Shown here one piece after another: positions 47,657-61,021 of a DNA stretch of 64,000 bases. The notes under the pieces are model-generated. The model searched no databases. It saw only the letters and a list, made by a program, of their open reading frames with translations, and was not told where the DNA came from. The position numbers and the translations under genes are program-made. How positions within the stretch are numbered: the stretch's first letter is position 1; each line of letters opens with the position of its first letter. This DNA comes from Cellulomonas dongxiuzhuiae (GTDB lineage: Bacteria; Actinomycetota; Actinomycetes; Actinomycetales; Cellulomonadaceae), in NCBI RefSeq assembly GCF_018623035.1, contig NZ_CP076023.1:1178001-1242000 (forward strand), written 5' to 3'.

Positions 47657-48317
47657 CGGCCGACCTCGAGGCGCACGTGCTGCGGCAGCTGCCACCAGAG
47701 CACCACGTCGGTGACCTCGACGTCCTGCGGCACCACGACGACGGGCGAGACGGACCAGGTGGCGGGCCGCGGTGCCTGACCGGCGTCGCCGGGCGACACC
47801 CCGTCGTCGAGGTCGCCGAGCGACGGCCACGGCCCGGTGGTGTCCTGCGGGACGCAGGGCGACACCGGCTGCCAGGCCCCCCACGCGGAGGCCACGTAGT
47901 CGTAGCGGGTCCCGTCGGCGTCCCGCACCGCGAGGGAGCAGCCGACGAGCACGACGTCGGGATCGGCGCTGAGCGTGAGGTCGACCCGGACCGCCCGTGT
48001 GCCGGTGGGCAGCTCCATGCCGTCGGGCAGGGCTGCCGCGTCCGCGACACCGTCGAGGCCGACCTCGACGGCGAGCGGCACCGTGCCGCCCAGCCCGTCG
48101 CGGACGTCCTGCTGGAACGCGACGGTCGCGCCCGGCTCGACCACGGTCGGGCGGCGCAGGTCCTGCTCCCACCACAGCGTGCGCACGCGGTCCCCGGACG
48201 CGACGAACGTGAGCGCGAGGGCGACGGGCAGGGCCGCGAGCGCCCAGCGGTTGCGCCGCCACCAGCCGGGTGCGCGGACCGGCGCGGGTGCGGTCGGCGG
48301 CGCGACGGGTGGCGTGC

Positions 48318-48321
<4 letters not shown>
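47653..48321 (-). CDS. single-pass membrane protein with external domain (third of a trio)
   Basis: 222 residues: a Pro-rich cytoplasmic start, one membrane helix (about 28-44, LAALPVALALTFVAS), and a beta-rich outside domain with RPTVVEPGATVAFQQDVRDGLGG and VDLTLSADPDVVLVGCSLAVRDADG. It is the last of three consecutive genes of the same size and layout, overlapping the previous one by GTGA. No known family. Confidence 0.65.
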
Positions 48322-52696
<4,375 letters not shown>

Positions 52697-53473
52697 ATGC
52701 GCGTGCACACGTGGCGGGCGCCGGAGCCCCCTGCCGTGCTGACCGAGGCCGCGTCGTGGCCGCCGCCGCGTGTCGTCGACCTCGACGGCTGGCGGGTCGG
52801 GCTGTCGGCAGGCGTCACACGGCGCGCCGGCTCGACGCTCGCGCTGCGGGACGTCGAGGACCTGCCGGGCGCGGTCGACCGCGTCGAGCGCCTCTACCGC
52901 GACGACGCGGCGCCCGCCGTGTTCCGCGTCGGCGACCCCGGCAACCCCGCAGGGCTCGCGGCCGAGCTCGACGCGCGCGGGTACGCGGTCGCCGCCGTCA
53001 CGGACGTCCTGGTGCGGGACCTGCCGGTCGCGGACGCGGACGCTGCGGGTGACCGCCTGCGGGTCCGTGTCACCGACGCCCCGGACGAGGCGTGGCTCGA
53101 CCTGTGGCTCGACGGCAAGGGCGGTGCGCGCGAGCCGTCCCGCACGATCGTCACGGGCGTGCCTGCCCTGTACCTGACCGCCACCGACGACGACGGCGCG
53201 GACGTCGCCGTCATCCGGGCCGCGCTCGTCGAGGACTGGGTCGCGCTGTCGTGCCTGCAGGTCGTGCCGGCGGCGCGCCGGCGCGGGCTGGGACGCGGGC
53301 TGACGCTGCGGGCGCTCGCCGCGGCGGCGCAGCGCGGTGCCCAGCGCGCGTTCCTCCAGGTCGAGGCGGACAACGTCGCGGCCCTCCGGCTGTACGGCGC
53401 CCTGGGGTTCCGTCCGGCGCACCGCTACGCCTACCGCGTGCAGCCCGGCGACCGCACGGGCACCGGTTGCTGA
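52697..53473 (+). CDS. GNAT acetyltransferase (second domain)
   Basis: A GNAT protein of up to 258 residues: the core has ALVEDWVALSCLQVVPAARRRGLGRGLTLRALAAAA (acetyl-CoA binding R-x-x-G-x-G) and FLQVEADNVAALRLYGALGFRPAHRYAYRV. The in-frame ATG 52697 lies in sequence that really belongs to the preceding GNAT (TMRVHTWRAPE), so the true start may be GTG 52736. If the frame upstream were whole, both domains would form one continuous protein. The substrate is unknown. Confidence 0.82.
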   Translation: MRVHTWRAPEPPAVLTEAASWPPPRVVDLDGWRVGLSAGVTRRAGSTLALRDVEDLPGAVDRVERLYRDDAAPAVFRVGDPGNPAGLAAELDARGYAVAAVTDVLVRDLPVADADAAGDRLRVRVTDAPDEAWLDLWLDGKGGAREPSRTIVTGVPALYLTATDDDGADVAVIRAALVEDWVALSCLQVVPAARRRGLGRGLTLRALAAAAQRGAQRAFLQVEADNVAALRLYGALGFRPAHRYAYRVQPGDRTGTGC

Positions 53474-53533
53474 CGGCGTGGCGCGCCGCACGACCGGGCG
53501 GCCGATCTCCTGCGCACGACCGATACTGGTCGC

Positions 53534-53956
53534 ATGCTCTCGACGGACAACGCGGTGGCCCTGGAGGCCGCCGGGCTGCAGTGGCACCCACGGGCCGGCG
53601 ACCGGTTCGTGATCCGCAGCGCCGACATGGCGGGCGAGGTCTTCACGATCTCCGAGATGGTCGTCGAGGCGCACGAGTACGAGACCGGCACGGTCCTGGG
53701 GTTCAACGGGACGACCGAGTGGGCCCTGGACTCGCTGCGCCAGGAGGACGCGCTGTGGATGCCGCGCGAGGACCAGATGCGTGAGCTGCTCGGCGGGACG
53801 TTCCGCAGCCTCGCCCGGTCCACCGACGGGCGCTACCAGGTGCTCGTGGAGGTCGCCGGCCGGCCCGAGCGCGTCTTCACGGCCGACGACGCGGCCGACG
53901 CCTACGCCGAGGCGCTGCTCGCCCTCGTCAGCGCGGCGACGTCGCAGGTCGGCTGA
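53534..53956 (+). CDS. conserved hypothetical protein, 140 residues
   Basis: Begins MLSTDNAVALEAAGLQWHPRAGDRFVI and contains GEVFTISEMVVEAHEYETG, GFNGTTEWALDSLRQEDALWMPREDQ. Related small proteins in Cellulomonas and neighbours sometimes carry the label 'pilus assembly protein CpaE', which has no support in the sequence. GATACT lies 6 bases upstream of the ATG. Its last 29 bp overlap the convergent gene. Confidence 0.75.
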   Translation: MLSTDNAVALEAAGLQWHPRAGDRFVIRSADMAGEVFTISEMVVEAHEYETGTVLGFNGTTEWALDSLRQEDALWMPREDQMRELLGGTFRSLARSTDGRYQVLVEVAGRPERVFTADDAADAYAEALLALVSAATSQVG

Positions 53957-54668
53957 CCGCGGGCAGGTCCAGCGTCGCGATCTTCTGCCAGATCTTGGTC
54001 GACATGCCGCCCGTGACGTTCTCGACCGTGCTGACCGTGTCGAGCACGACCGCGTCGGTCGACTCCTCGGCGCACAGCGCCGCGGCCTTGGCGACGAGGC
54101 TCAGCAGCTCGGTGCAGTAGTCGAGGTAGGCGGCGAGGCCGTCGGCGTCCAGCCCGATGTCGACGGACTGCGACGTGGCCCGGAACCCCGGGCGCAGCCG
54201 CTCGGGGTCCTTGGTGAGCTGGTGCATGTCGATGACGTGGGCGAGCGAGCGCAGCCGGTGCAGCCGGCGCAGGGTCGCCGCGCGCTGCAGCCGGGCCGGT
54301 ACCGCGAGCAGGAACCACACCGCGATCCCGGCGAACACGGTGTCGTTGATGGCGCTCTCGAGGACCGGCAGCCACTCGAAGGCGCGCAGCGACGTCGCCG
54401 CGGCCACCGCGTCGCGCACGGCCATGACCAGGGCGAACACCGTCGCGCCGACGACGAGCACGGCGGCGACCAGCGACGCGACCCGGGCCGCGTGCTCCTG
54501 ACGTCGGGTGCGCGCCTCCTGCTCGCCGACCTCGCTCACGAGCCCGACGAGCTCCGCCGCGACGTGGCGCAGGTTGCGGTCGGGGAACCGGGCGGCGATG
54601 CGCGCGTGCAGCCGCTCGACGGTGGAGTGCACCGCCGCGGGGTCGAGGCGCTCGTAACGTCGGGTCAC
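53928..54668 (-). CDS. membrane protein with two helices, unknown
   Basis: 246 residues: an N-terminal helical region (ERLHARIAARFPDRNLRHVAAELVGLV), two membrane helices (VASLVAAVLVVGATVFALVMAV and INDTVFAGIAVWFLLAVP), and a long cytoplasmic helical C-terminus with HVIDMHQLTKDPERLR, a conserved-looking motif. I do not know the family. GTG 54668 is chosen because TACCGT (54676-54681) precedes it by 7 bases. Confidence 0.7.
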   Translation of the reverse strand: MTRRYERLDPAAVHSTVERLHARIAARFPDRNLRHVAAELVGLVSEVGEQEARTRRQEHAARVASLVAAVLVVGATVFALVMAVRDAVAAATSLRAFEWLPVLESAINDTVFAGIAVWFLLAVPARLQRAATLRRLHRLRSLAHVIDMHQLTKDPERLRPGFRATSQSVDIGLDADGLAAYLDYCTELLSLVAKAAALCAEESTDAVVLDTVSTVENVTGGMSTKIWQKIATLDLPAVSRPATSPR

Positions 54669-54675
54669 GGGCGTC

Positions 54676-54681
54676 ACGGTA
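54676..54681 (-). promoter_or_regulatory. leaderless-type -10 of the two-helix membrane protein gene
   Basis: TACCGT on the minus strand, 7 bases before GTG 54668. Confidence 0.45.
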
Positions 54682-54715
54682 GCGGCCGGGCGGACAGGGG
54701 CCGCCTGCCCGCGAC

Positions 54716-54721
54716 TAGACT
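54716..54721 (+). promoter_or_regulatory. leaderless-type -10 of gatCAB operon
   Basis: TAGACT, then 8 bases, then ATG 54730. Confidence 0.55.
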
Positions 54722-54729
54722 CACGGACC

Positions 54730-55026
54730 ATGTCCACCCTCTCCCGCGACGAGGTCGCGCGCGTCGCCGTGCTCGCCCGGATCGACCTGACGCCGGCCGA
54801 GCTCGACCGGCTGGCGGGCGAGCTCGACGTCATCGTCGAGTCCGTCGCCCGCGTGTCCGAGGTCGCCACCCCGGACGTCCCCGCGACGAGCCACCCCCTG
54901 CCGCTGTCCAACGTGTTCCGTGCCGACGAGCCGGTCCAGCCGCTCGACCGCGACGAGGTGCTCGCCCAGGCCCCCGCGGCCCGCGACGGCAAGTTCCTCG
55001 TCCCGCAGATCCTCGGGGAGGAGTGA
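54730..55026 (+). CDS. gatC: Asp/Glu-tRNA amidotransferase subunit C
   Basis: The 98-residue small subunit that helps assemble GatCAB. It has [32 protein letters not shown] and the C-terminal belt [37 protein letters not shown], the family hallmark. gatA follows one base after its stop. The complex converts Glu-tRNA(Gln) or Asp-tRNA(Asn). Confidence 0.94.
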   Translation: MSTLSRDEVARVAVLARIDLTPAELDRLAGELDVIVESVARVSEVATPDVPATSHPLPLSNVFRADEPVQPLDRDEVLAQAPAARDGKFLVPQILGEE

Positions 55027-55027
55027 C

Positions 55028-56545
55028 ATGACCGACCTGACCCGGCTGACCGCCGCCGAGCTCGCCGACCGGCTCGCCGCACGCGAGGTGACCAGCGTCG
55101 AGGCGACGCAGGCGCACCTCGACCGCATCGCGGCGGTCGAGCCCGCCGTCCACGCCTTCCTGCACGTCGCGGGCGAGGAGGCGCTGGCCACCGCGGCCGA
55201 CGTCGACGCGCGCCGCGCCGCGGGCGAGGACCTGCACGTGCTGGCGGGCGTGCCGATCGCCGTCAAGGACGTCGTCGTGACGCGCGGCCTGCCCACGACC
55301 GCCGGCTCGCGCATCCTCGAGGGCTGGGTGCCGCCGTACGACGCGACGCTCGTCCAGCGACTCAAGGCCGCGGGCCTGCCGATCCTCGGCAAGACGAACA
55401 TGGACGAGTTCGCGATGGGCTCGTCGACCGAGCACTCGGGCTACGGCAACACGCACAACCCGTGGGACCTCGACCGGATCCCCGGCGGGTCGGGCGGTGG
55501 GTCCGCCGCCGCGGTCGCCGCGTACGAGGCGCCGCTCGCGATCGGCACGGACACCGGCGGCTCGATCCGCCAGCCCGCGGCCGTCACGGGCACGGTCGGC
55601 GTCAAGCCGACCTACGGCAGCGTGTCGCGCTACGGCCTCATCGCGCTGGCCAGCAGCCTCGACCAGGCGGGCCCGTGCACGCGCACGGTGCTCGACTCGG
55701 CGCTGCTGCACGAGCTCGTCGGCGGGCACGACCCGCTCGACTCGACGTCGCTGCCGGACCCCGCGACGGGGTACGTCGCCGCCGCCCGCGCGGGCGCCGG
55801 TGCCGACCTGCGCGGCACGCGGGTCGGTGTCATCCGCGAGCTGCAGGGCGAGGGCTACCAGCCGGGCGTGCTCGCGCGGTTCGAGGAGTCGCTGGACGCG
55901 CTGCGGGGTGCGGGCGCCGAGGTCGTCGAGGTGTCCTGCCCGTCGTTCGCCTACGCCCTCGCGGCGTACTACCTGATCCTGCCGGCCGAGGCGTCGAGCA
56001 ACCTCGCGAAGTTTGACGGCATGCGCTTTGGGCTGCGCGTCGAGCCGTCGCAGGGGCCGGTCACGGCCGAGCGCGTCATGGCGGCGACCCGCGGCCAGGG
56101 CTTCGGTGACGAGGTCAAGCGGCGCATCATCCTCGGCACGTACGCGCTGAGCGCCGGCTACTACGACGCCTACTACGGCTCGGCGCAGAAGGTCCGCACG
56201 CTCATCCAGCGCGACTTCGCGGCGGCGTTCGAGGCGGCCGACGTGCTGGTCTCCCCGACGGCGCCGACCACGGCGTTCAAGCTCGGCGAGAAGCTGGACG
56301 ACCCGCTGGCGATGTACCTCAACGACGTCGCGACGATCCCGGCCAACCTCGCCGGGGTGCCGGGCATGTCGCTGCCGAGCGGCCTGTCCGACGACGGTCT
56401 TCCGGTGGGCTTCCAGATCCTCGCGCCGGCGCGCGAGGACGCCCGCCTGTACCGGGTGGGAGCGGCGCTCGAGGCGCTGCTCGAGACGAGCTGGGAGGGC
56501 CCGCTGCTGGGCCGCGCCCCCGAGCTGACCGGAGGGGCAGCCTGA
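55028..56545 (+). CDS. gatA: Asp/Glu-tRNA amidotransferase subunit A
   Basis: The amidase subunit that frees ammonia from glutamine. The 505-residue protein has the complete Ser-cis-Ser-Lys triad: K80 in GVPIAVKD, S155 in [12 protein letters not shown] and S179 in [14 protein letters not shown] 55028 follows GGGGAGGAG; gatB starts on the last base of its stop (TGATG). Normal length for the family. Confidence 0.96.
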   Translation: MTDLTRLTAAELADRLAAREVTSVEATQAHLDRIAAVEPAVHAFLHVAGEEALATAADVDARRAAGEDLHVLAGVPIAVKDVVVTRGLPTTAGSRILEGWVPPYDATLVQRLKAAGLPILGKTNMDEFAMGSSTEHSGYGNTHNPWDLDRIPGGSGGGSAAAVAAYEAPLAIGTDTGGSIRQPAAVTGTVGVKPTYGSVSRYGLIALASSLDQAGPCTRTVLDSALLHELVGGHDPLDSTSLPDPATGYVAAARAGAGADLRGTRVGVIRELQGEGYQPGVLARFEESLDALRGAGAEVVEVSCPSFAYALAAYYLILPAEASSNLAKFDGMRFGLRVEPSQGPVTAERVMAATRGQGFGDEVKRRIILGTYALSAGYYDAYYGSAQKVRTLIQRDFAAAFEAADVLVSPTAPTTAFKLGEKLDDPLAMYLNDVATIPANLAGVPGMSLPSGLSDDGLPVGFQILAPAREDARLYRVGAALEALLETSWEGPLLGRAPELTGGAA

Positions 56546-58056
56546 TGAGCACGACGACCGACGTCGACCTGGTCGACTACGACGACGCGGTGGCCCGGTT
56601 CGACCCGGTCATCGGCATCGAGGTGCACGTCGAGCTGGGCACGCGGACCAAGATGTTCGACGGTGCGGAGCAGTTCTTCGGCGAGGAGCCGAACACGCAG
56701 ATCACGCCGACGAGCCTGGGCCTGCCCGGCGCGCTGCCCGCGGTCAACGGCACCGCCGTCGAGTACGCCATCCGCATCGGGCTCGCGCTGAACTGCTCGA
56801 TCGCGCAGTCCTGCCGGTTCGCGCGCAAGAACTACTTCTACCCGGACGTGCCGAAGAACTTCCAGACGTCGCAGTACGACGAGCCCATCGCGTACGAGGG
56901 CTTCGTCGACGTCGAGCTCGAGGACGGCACGGTGTTCCGCGTCGAGGTCGAGCGCGCGCACATGGAGGAGGACGCCGGCAAGAACACGCACGTCGGCGGC
57001 GCCACCGGGCGCATCCACGGCGCCGAGTACTCGATGGTGGACTACAACCGCGCGGGCGTGCCGCTCGTGGAGATCGTCACCAAGCCGATCACGGGCGCCG
57101 GTGAGCGGGCGCCCGAGGTGGCGCGTGCGTACGTCCAGACGCTGCGGGACATGTTCCGTGCGCTGGGCGTCTCCGAGGCCCGCATGGAGCGCGGCAACGT
57201 GCGCGCCGACGTCAACGTGTCGCTGCGCCCGACGCCGACGTCACCGCTGGGCACCCGCACCGAGACCAAGAACGTCAACTCGTTCCGGTCGGTCGAGCGG
57301 TCCGTGCGCTACGAGATCAGCCGCCAGGCGGCCATCCTCGACGCGGGCGGCACGATCGTGCAGGAGACGCGGCACTGGCACGAGGACACCGGCATCACGA
57401 CCGCCGGACGCGTGAAGTCCGACGCCGAGGACTACCGGTACTTCCCGGAGCCGGACCTCGTCCCGATCGTGCCGGACCGCGCCTGGATCGAGGAGATCCG
57501 CGGCGCGCTGCCCGAGCTCCCCGCAGCGCGCCGCCGCCGCCTGCAGGGCGAGTGGGGCTACGCCGATGCCGAGATGCGCGACGTCGTCAACGCCGGTGCG
57601 ATCGAGCTCATCGAGGCCACGGTCGAGGCGGGCGCGAGCCCGGCCGCCGCCCGCAAGTGGTGGATGGGCGAGCTCGCCCGGACCGCCAAGCAGCAGGAGG
57701 TCGAGCTCGCGGACCTGCCGATCACGCCCGCGCAGATCGGCGCGCTGCAGCAGCTCGTCGACGCCGGGCGCATCAACGACAAGCTCGCGCGGCAGGTGCT
57801 CGAGGGCGTCCTGGCCGGCGAGGGCGACCCCGAGCAGGTCGTCGTCGCCCGCGGGCTCGAGGTCGTGTCCGACGACGGCCCGCTGCTCGAGGCCATCGAC
57901 GCCGCGCTCGCGGCCCAGCCCGACATCGCGGAGAAGATCCGCGGGGGCAACCTGGGACCCGTGGGCGCGATCATCGGCTCGGTCATGAAGGCGACGCGCG
58001 GGCAGGCGGACGCCGGGCGCGTGCGCGAGCTGGTGCTGGAGCGCCTGCAGGGCTGA
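56545..58056 (+). CDS. gatB: Asp/Glu-tRNA amidotransferase subunit B
   Basis: The kinase-transamidase subunit that binds the mischarged tRNA and activates its side chain. The 503-residue protein has [16 protein letters not shown], the GatB signature [49 protein letters not shown], and the C-terminal YqeY-like helical domain ([25 protein letters not shown]). It completes gatCAB, which implies that at least one of Asn- or Gln-tRNA synthetase is missing in this organism. Confidence 0.96.
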   Translation: MSTTTDVDLVDYDDAVARFDPVIGIEVHVELGTRTKMFDGAEQFFGEEPNTQITPTSLGLPGALPAVNGTAVEYAIRIGLALNCSIAQSCRFARKNYFYPDVPKNFQTSQYDEPIAYEGFVDVELEDGTVFRVEVERAHMEEDAGKNTHVGGATGRIHGAEYSMVDYNRAGVPLVEIVTKPITGAGERAPEVARAYVQTLRDMFRALGVSEARMERGNVRADVNVSLRPTPTSPLGTRTETKNVNSFRSVERSVRYEISRQAAILDAGGTIVQETRHWHEDTGITTAGRVKSDAEDYRYFPEPDLVPIVPDRAWIEEIRGALPELPAARRRRLQGEWGYADAEMRDVVNAGAIELIEATVEAGASPAAARKWWMGELARTAKQQEVELADLPITPAQIGALQQLVDAGRINDKLARQVLEGVLAGEGDPEQVVVARGLEVVSDDGPLLEAIDAALAAQPDIAEKIRGGNLGPVGAIIGSVMKATRGQADAGRVRELVLERLQG

Positions 58057-58082
58057 GCACGCGAGCACCGACCCGCACGCAG

Positions 58083-58141
58083 GGCGTGCGTCGTGTCGCA
58101 ACCTCCCGGTCACACGGGATTTGTACGATGCGACGCACGCC
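58083..58141 (+). promoter_or_regulatory. inverted repeat around the promoter of the GNAT gene
   Basis: GGCGTGCGTCG (58083-58093) and its exact complement CGACGCACGCC (58131-58141) enclose 37 bases with a possible -10 TACGAT (58124-58129). It could be a gatB terminator or an operator. Confidence 0.4.
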
Positions 58142-58203
58142 GGAGGGCAGTCGGTGGTGGTGCCCCGCGCGGAGGCACCGGTGGTGAGCCGACGGAGGTC
58201 ACG

Positions 58204-58752
58204 ATGCAGAAGCCGAGCCTGCAGGGCGAGATGATCGTCCTGCGACCGATCCGGCCCGACGACGCCGACGCGATGTGGGACATGCTCGCGGACCCCGAGG
58301 GCAACCGTCTGACGGGGACGACGCGCGTGTTCACCCAGGACGAGGTCCGCGCGTGGTGCGCGAGCCGCGAGGAGGCGCAGGGGCGCTACGACTTCGCGGT
58401 CACCACCAGCGCCGACGACGAGTACCACGGTGAGATCGTCCTCAACGACGTCGACGAGGACGTCCAGTGCGCCGGGCTCCGGCTGGCCATGCGTCCCGCC
58501 TACCGGGGCCGCGGCTACGGCACCGAGGCGATCGAGCTGGTGCTCGGGTTCGCGTTCGACGGGCTGGGGCTGCACCGCGTCGAGCTCGAGGCGCTGAGCA
58601 TCAACACGCGCGCGATCTCCCTGTACGAGAACATCGGGTTCCGCCGCGAGGGCCGCCGCCGGGACGCCTACCGCGACGGTGCGGGCTGGTGCGACGCCGT
58701 CGTGATGTCGATGCTCGAGGACGAGTACCGCGCCGGCCGCACGGGCGGCTGA
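58204..58752 (+). CDS. GNAT acetyltransferase, RimJ/RimL type
   Basis: 182 residues of the RimJ-type GNAT fold: IVLRPIRPDDADAMWDMLADPEGNRL, GEIVLNDVDEDVQCAGLRLAM, the acetyl-CoA loop RGRGYGTEAIELVLGFAFDGLGLHRVELEA and RAISLYENIGFRREGRRRDAY. These enzymes acetylate protein N-termini, amines or antibiotics; which is not known. ATG 58204 follows GGAGGTCACG. The hydroxyacid dehydrogenase gene starts 9 bp later, so the two may be an operon. Confidence 0.88.
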   Translation: MQKPSLQGEMIVLRPIRPDDADAMWDMLADPEGNRLTGTTRVFTQDEVRAWCASREEAQGRYDFAVTTSADDEYHGEIVLNDVDEDVQCAGLRLAMRPAYRGRGYGTEAIELVLGFAFDGLGLHRVELEALSINTRAISLYENIGFRREGRRRDAYRDGAGWCDAVVMSMLEDEYRAGRTGG

Positions 58753-58760
58753 CGACGACC

Positions 58761-59702
58761 GTGCTGACCGCCACCGTCCCTGACGACGACCTGCTGCACC
58801 GTCTGGACGACCTCGCCGCCGCGCACCCCGACGACCTGCGGCTGGTCCGCTGGGACCTGAGCGAGCCGCTCGACGCCGCCACGGCGCGCGAGGTCGACCT
58901 CGTCGTGGTCCCGCACTACTTCGTGCGGCCGGGCGGGTTCGACGTGCTCCGCGACCTGCCGCGGCTGCGCTACGTGCAGCTGCCGAGCGCGGGCTACGAG
59001 CACGCGCGCCCGCACCTGCCGCCGGGCCTGGTGCTGTGCAACGGGCGGGGCGTGCACGACGCAGGGACCGCGGAGCTGGCCGTCGGGCTGACGCTCGCGG
59101 TGCAGCGCGGCCTGCCCCGCGCGGTGCGCGCCATGGGGGAGGGGCGCTGGGACAACCCGTTCGGGCCGTCGCTGGCGGACCGGCGCGTGCTGGTCGTCGG
59201 GCAGGGGTCCGTCGGGCAGGCGATCGTGGCGCGGTTCGGGCCGTTCGAGGTCGACCTCGTCCGCGTCGCCCGCACGGCCCGCGACGACGTCCACGGCCAC
59301 GTGCACGGTGTCGACGAGCTGCCGGACCTGCTCCCCGGCGCCGACGTGGTGGTGCTGGCGGTCCCGCTGGACCGCACGTCGTACCACCTGCTCGACGCCC
59401 GGATGCTCGCCCGGATGAAGGACGGTGCGCTGCTCGTCAACGTCGCGCGCGGCAAGGTCGTGGACGGCGACGCGCTGCTGGCCGAGCTCACGGCGGGGCG
59501 GCTGCGCGCAGCGCTGGACGTCACGGACCCCGAGCCCCTGCCGTCGGACCACCCGCTGTGGCACGCACCGAACGTGCTGGTCACCGCCCACCAGGGCGGC
59601 AACACGGACGCCACGGCCCCCCGGGTGGCCGCGCTCGTGCGGCGCCAGCTGACGGCGCTGCTCGCGGGGGAGCCGCCGGTCAACGAGGTCGCGCGGACCT
59701 GA
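58761..59702 (+). CDS. D-isomer 2-hydroxyacid dehydrogenase
   Basis: 313 residues. The NAD-binding signature GQGSVGQAIVARF, the catalytic-domain substrate arginine region LLVNVARGKVVDGDALL with Arg, the conserved acid DVTDPEPLPSDHPLW and the catalytic histidine in VTAHQGGNTD identify the family, which reduces 2-ketoacids with NAD(P)H. The substrate is unknown. GTG 58761 is the likely start. Confidence 0.9.
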   Translation: MLTATVPDDDLLHRLDDLAAAHPDDLRLVRWDLSEPLDAATAREVDLVVVPHYFVRPGGFDVLRDLPRLRYVQLPSAGYEHARPHLPPGLVLCNGRGVHDAGTAELAVGLTLAVQRGLPRAVRAMGEGRWDNPFGPSLADRRVLVVGQGSVGQAIVARFGPFEVDLVRVARTARDDVHGHVHGVDELPDLLPGADVVVLAVPLDRTSYHLLDARMLARMKDGALLVNVARGKVVDGDALLAELTAGRLRAALDVTDPEPLPSDHPLWHAPNVLVTAHQGGNTDATAPRVAALVRRQLTALLAGEPPVNEVART

Positions 59703-59772
59703 CGGGCCGGGCAGATCCGCGCCACGCGGCACGCTCACCCGCGGGCGCGGGCGGGCGCGTCGGGACGCGCGG

Positions 59773-60423
59773 TCAGGGCACCGGCAGGGCGTCCGGTGCG
59801 GCCGCACGGCGTGCGTGCGTCCGGGCGAGCCGTGCGACGTCGCGGCGGGCCAGCCGTGCGGCGTCGGCGAGCCACCGCTCGCGACGCGCCGGCGTCGAGG
59901 TCCGGACGGCCGGGAAGGTCGTGCGACCCACGAGCCGGTACCCGCAGAACGCGAGCGTCGCCTGCCCGAGCGACGCGCCTGCGGCGTCCCGGTACGCGAG
60001 CACGTTCCAGGCACGCGGCGCGTCCATCGTCATGAAGGTGCGGGCCGTGCGGCCGCGCAGCAGGCGGTGGGGGAGCAGGCCGGTGCCGTAGCGGAAGGCG
60101 ATCCCGGCGAGCAGCACCCGGTCGAGGAACGCCTTGAGCACAGCCGGGTAGGAGCCCCACCACTGCGGGTGCAGGACCACGAGGTGGTCGGCCTCGCGGA
60201 CCTGCGCGACGAGCGCGGCGACGACGGGGTCGAGGTGGTCCGTGTTCCCGTCGTGCGCGGCGAGGTCGGCGCGGCTGACAGGGTCGTGCGGGAAGGGCGT
60301 CGTGGCGAGGTCGAGGACGCGCACGTGCGCGCCCGCTGCCCGGGTGGCGTCGGCGTACGACTGGGCCAGCGCGTGCGTGAAGGACCCGCTGAGCGGGTGA
60401 CCGACGAGGACGAGGACGTGCAC
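59773..60423 (-). CDS. NAD(P)H oxidoreductase, flavodoxin fold
   Basis: 216 residues of the NQO1/YwrO/KefF group: VLVLVGHPLSGSFTHALAQSYADATRAAG is the flavin phosphate loop, HLVVLHPQWWGSYPAVLKAFLDRVLLAGIAF the flavodoxin-like centre, and ARTFMTMDAPRAWN follows. They reduce quinones or electrophiles. It starts at GTG 60423, 17 bp after the MarR stop, so the regulator and oxidoreductase are co-transcribed; a stress or detoxification role fits the pairing. Confidence 0.88.
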   Translation of the reverse strand: MHVLVLVGHPLSGSFTHALAQSYADATRAAGAHVRVLDLATTPFPHDPVSRADLAAHDGNTDHLDPVVAALVAQVREADHLVVLHPQWWGSYPAVLKAFLDRVLLAGIAFRYGTGLLPHRLLRGRTARTFMTMDAPRAWNVLAYRDAAGASLGQATLAFCGYRLVGRTTFPAVRTSTPARRERWLADAARLARRDVARLARTHARRAAAPDALPVP

Positions 60424-60440
60424 GGGACCTCCGGGTGGTG

Positions 60441-60920
60441 TCAGACGCGCGGGGAGTCCGGGACCCGCGCCGCGAGAGCGCGGCGCATCGCCTCCAGGAC
60501 GGTCGTCAGGTCGGTGTGCAGGGCCGGCAGGTCGACCTGCGGGACGTGCGCGAACGCCGCGGTGACGTCGTGCTCGAGCCGCTGCCCGGCGACGTCGACG
60601 AGGGCGCGTCCGGCGGGGGTCAGGTCGAGCACGACGCGCCGCGCGTGGGCGGGGTCGCCCAGTGTCCGGACCCAGCCGGCGTCGACGAACGACCCCACGC
60701 GCTTGCTGACGGCCGCCTTGGTGACGCGCAGGCAACGGGCGAGGGTCGTGATGTCGGGGCGGTCGAGGTTCGACAGCGTGGCGAGGAAGACGTACTGGCT
60801 GAGGGTGAGGTCGTGCTCGGCCCGCAGCAGGTCGTCCGCGTACTCGTCGATGACACCGACGAGCTGGTGCAGCGTGACGGTGAGCCGGTCACCGAGCGGG
60901 TGGTCGTCGGAGATGCTCAC
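60441..60920 (-). CDS. MarR-family transcriptional regulator
   Basis: 159 residues with the winged helix: LTLSQYVFLATLSNLDRPDITTLARCLRVTKAAVSKRVGSFVDAGWVRTLGDPAHARRVVLDLT is the full MarR DNA-binding domain (the recognition helix is TKAAVSKRVGSF). It starts at GTG 60920. The 35-bp nested palindrome directly upstream (60931-60965) is the likely operator for its own gene, the oxidoreductase and the divergent POT transporter. Confidence 0.92.
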   Translation of the reverse strand: MSISDDHPLGDRLTVTLHQLVGVIDEYADDLLRAEHDLTLSQYVFLATLSNLDRPDITTLARCLRVTKAAVSKRVGSFVDAGWVRTLGDPAHARRVVLDLTPAGRALVDVAGQRLEHDVTAAFAHVPQVDLPALHTDLTTVLEAMRRALAARVPDSPRV

Positions 60921-60930
60921 GACACGGGAG

Positions 60931-60965
60931 TCAACCGGTTGACACGAGAAGTGTCAACGGGTTGA
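60931..60965. promoter_or_regulatory. MarR operator, nested 35-bp palindrome
   Basis: GTTGACAC-GAGAA-GTGTCAAC (60938-60958) is a perfect 8-bp inverted repeat; the flanks TCAACCGGTTGA (60931-60942) and TCAACGGGTTGA (60954-60965) are themselves palindromic, so the whole is almost self-complementary. It contains a TTGACA -35-like element on both strands. Confidence 0.75.
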
Positions 60966-61021
60966 CCAGGGCGTCGTCGCCCCGGGGTGCGCGACGGTCG
61001 GGGCGAGGTCACGATGGTCCG

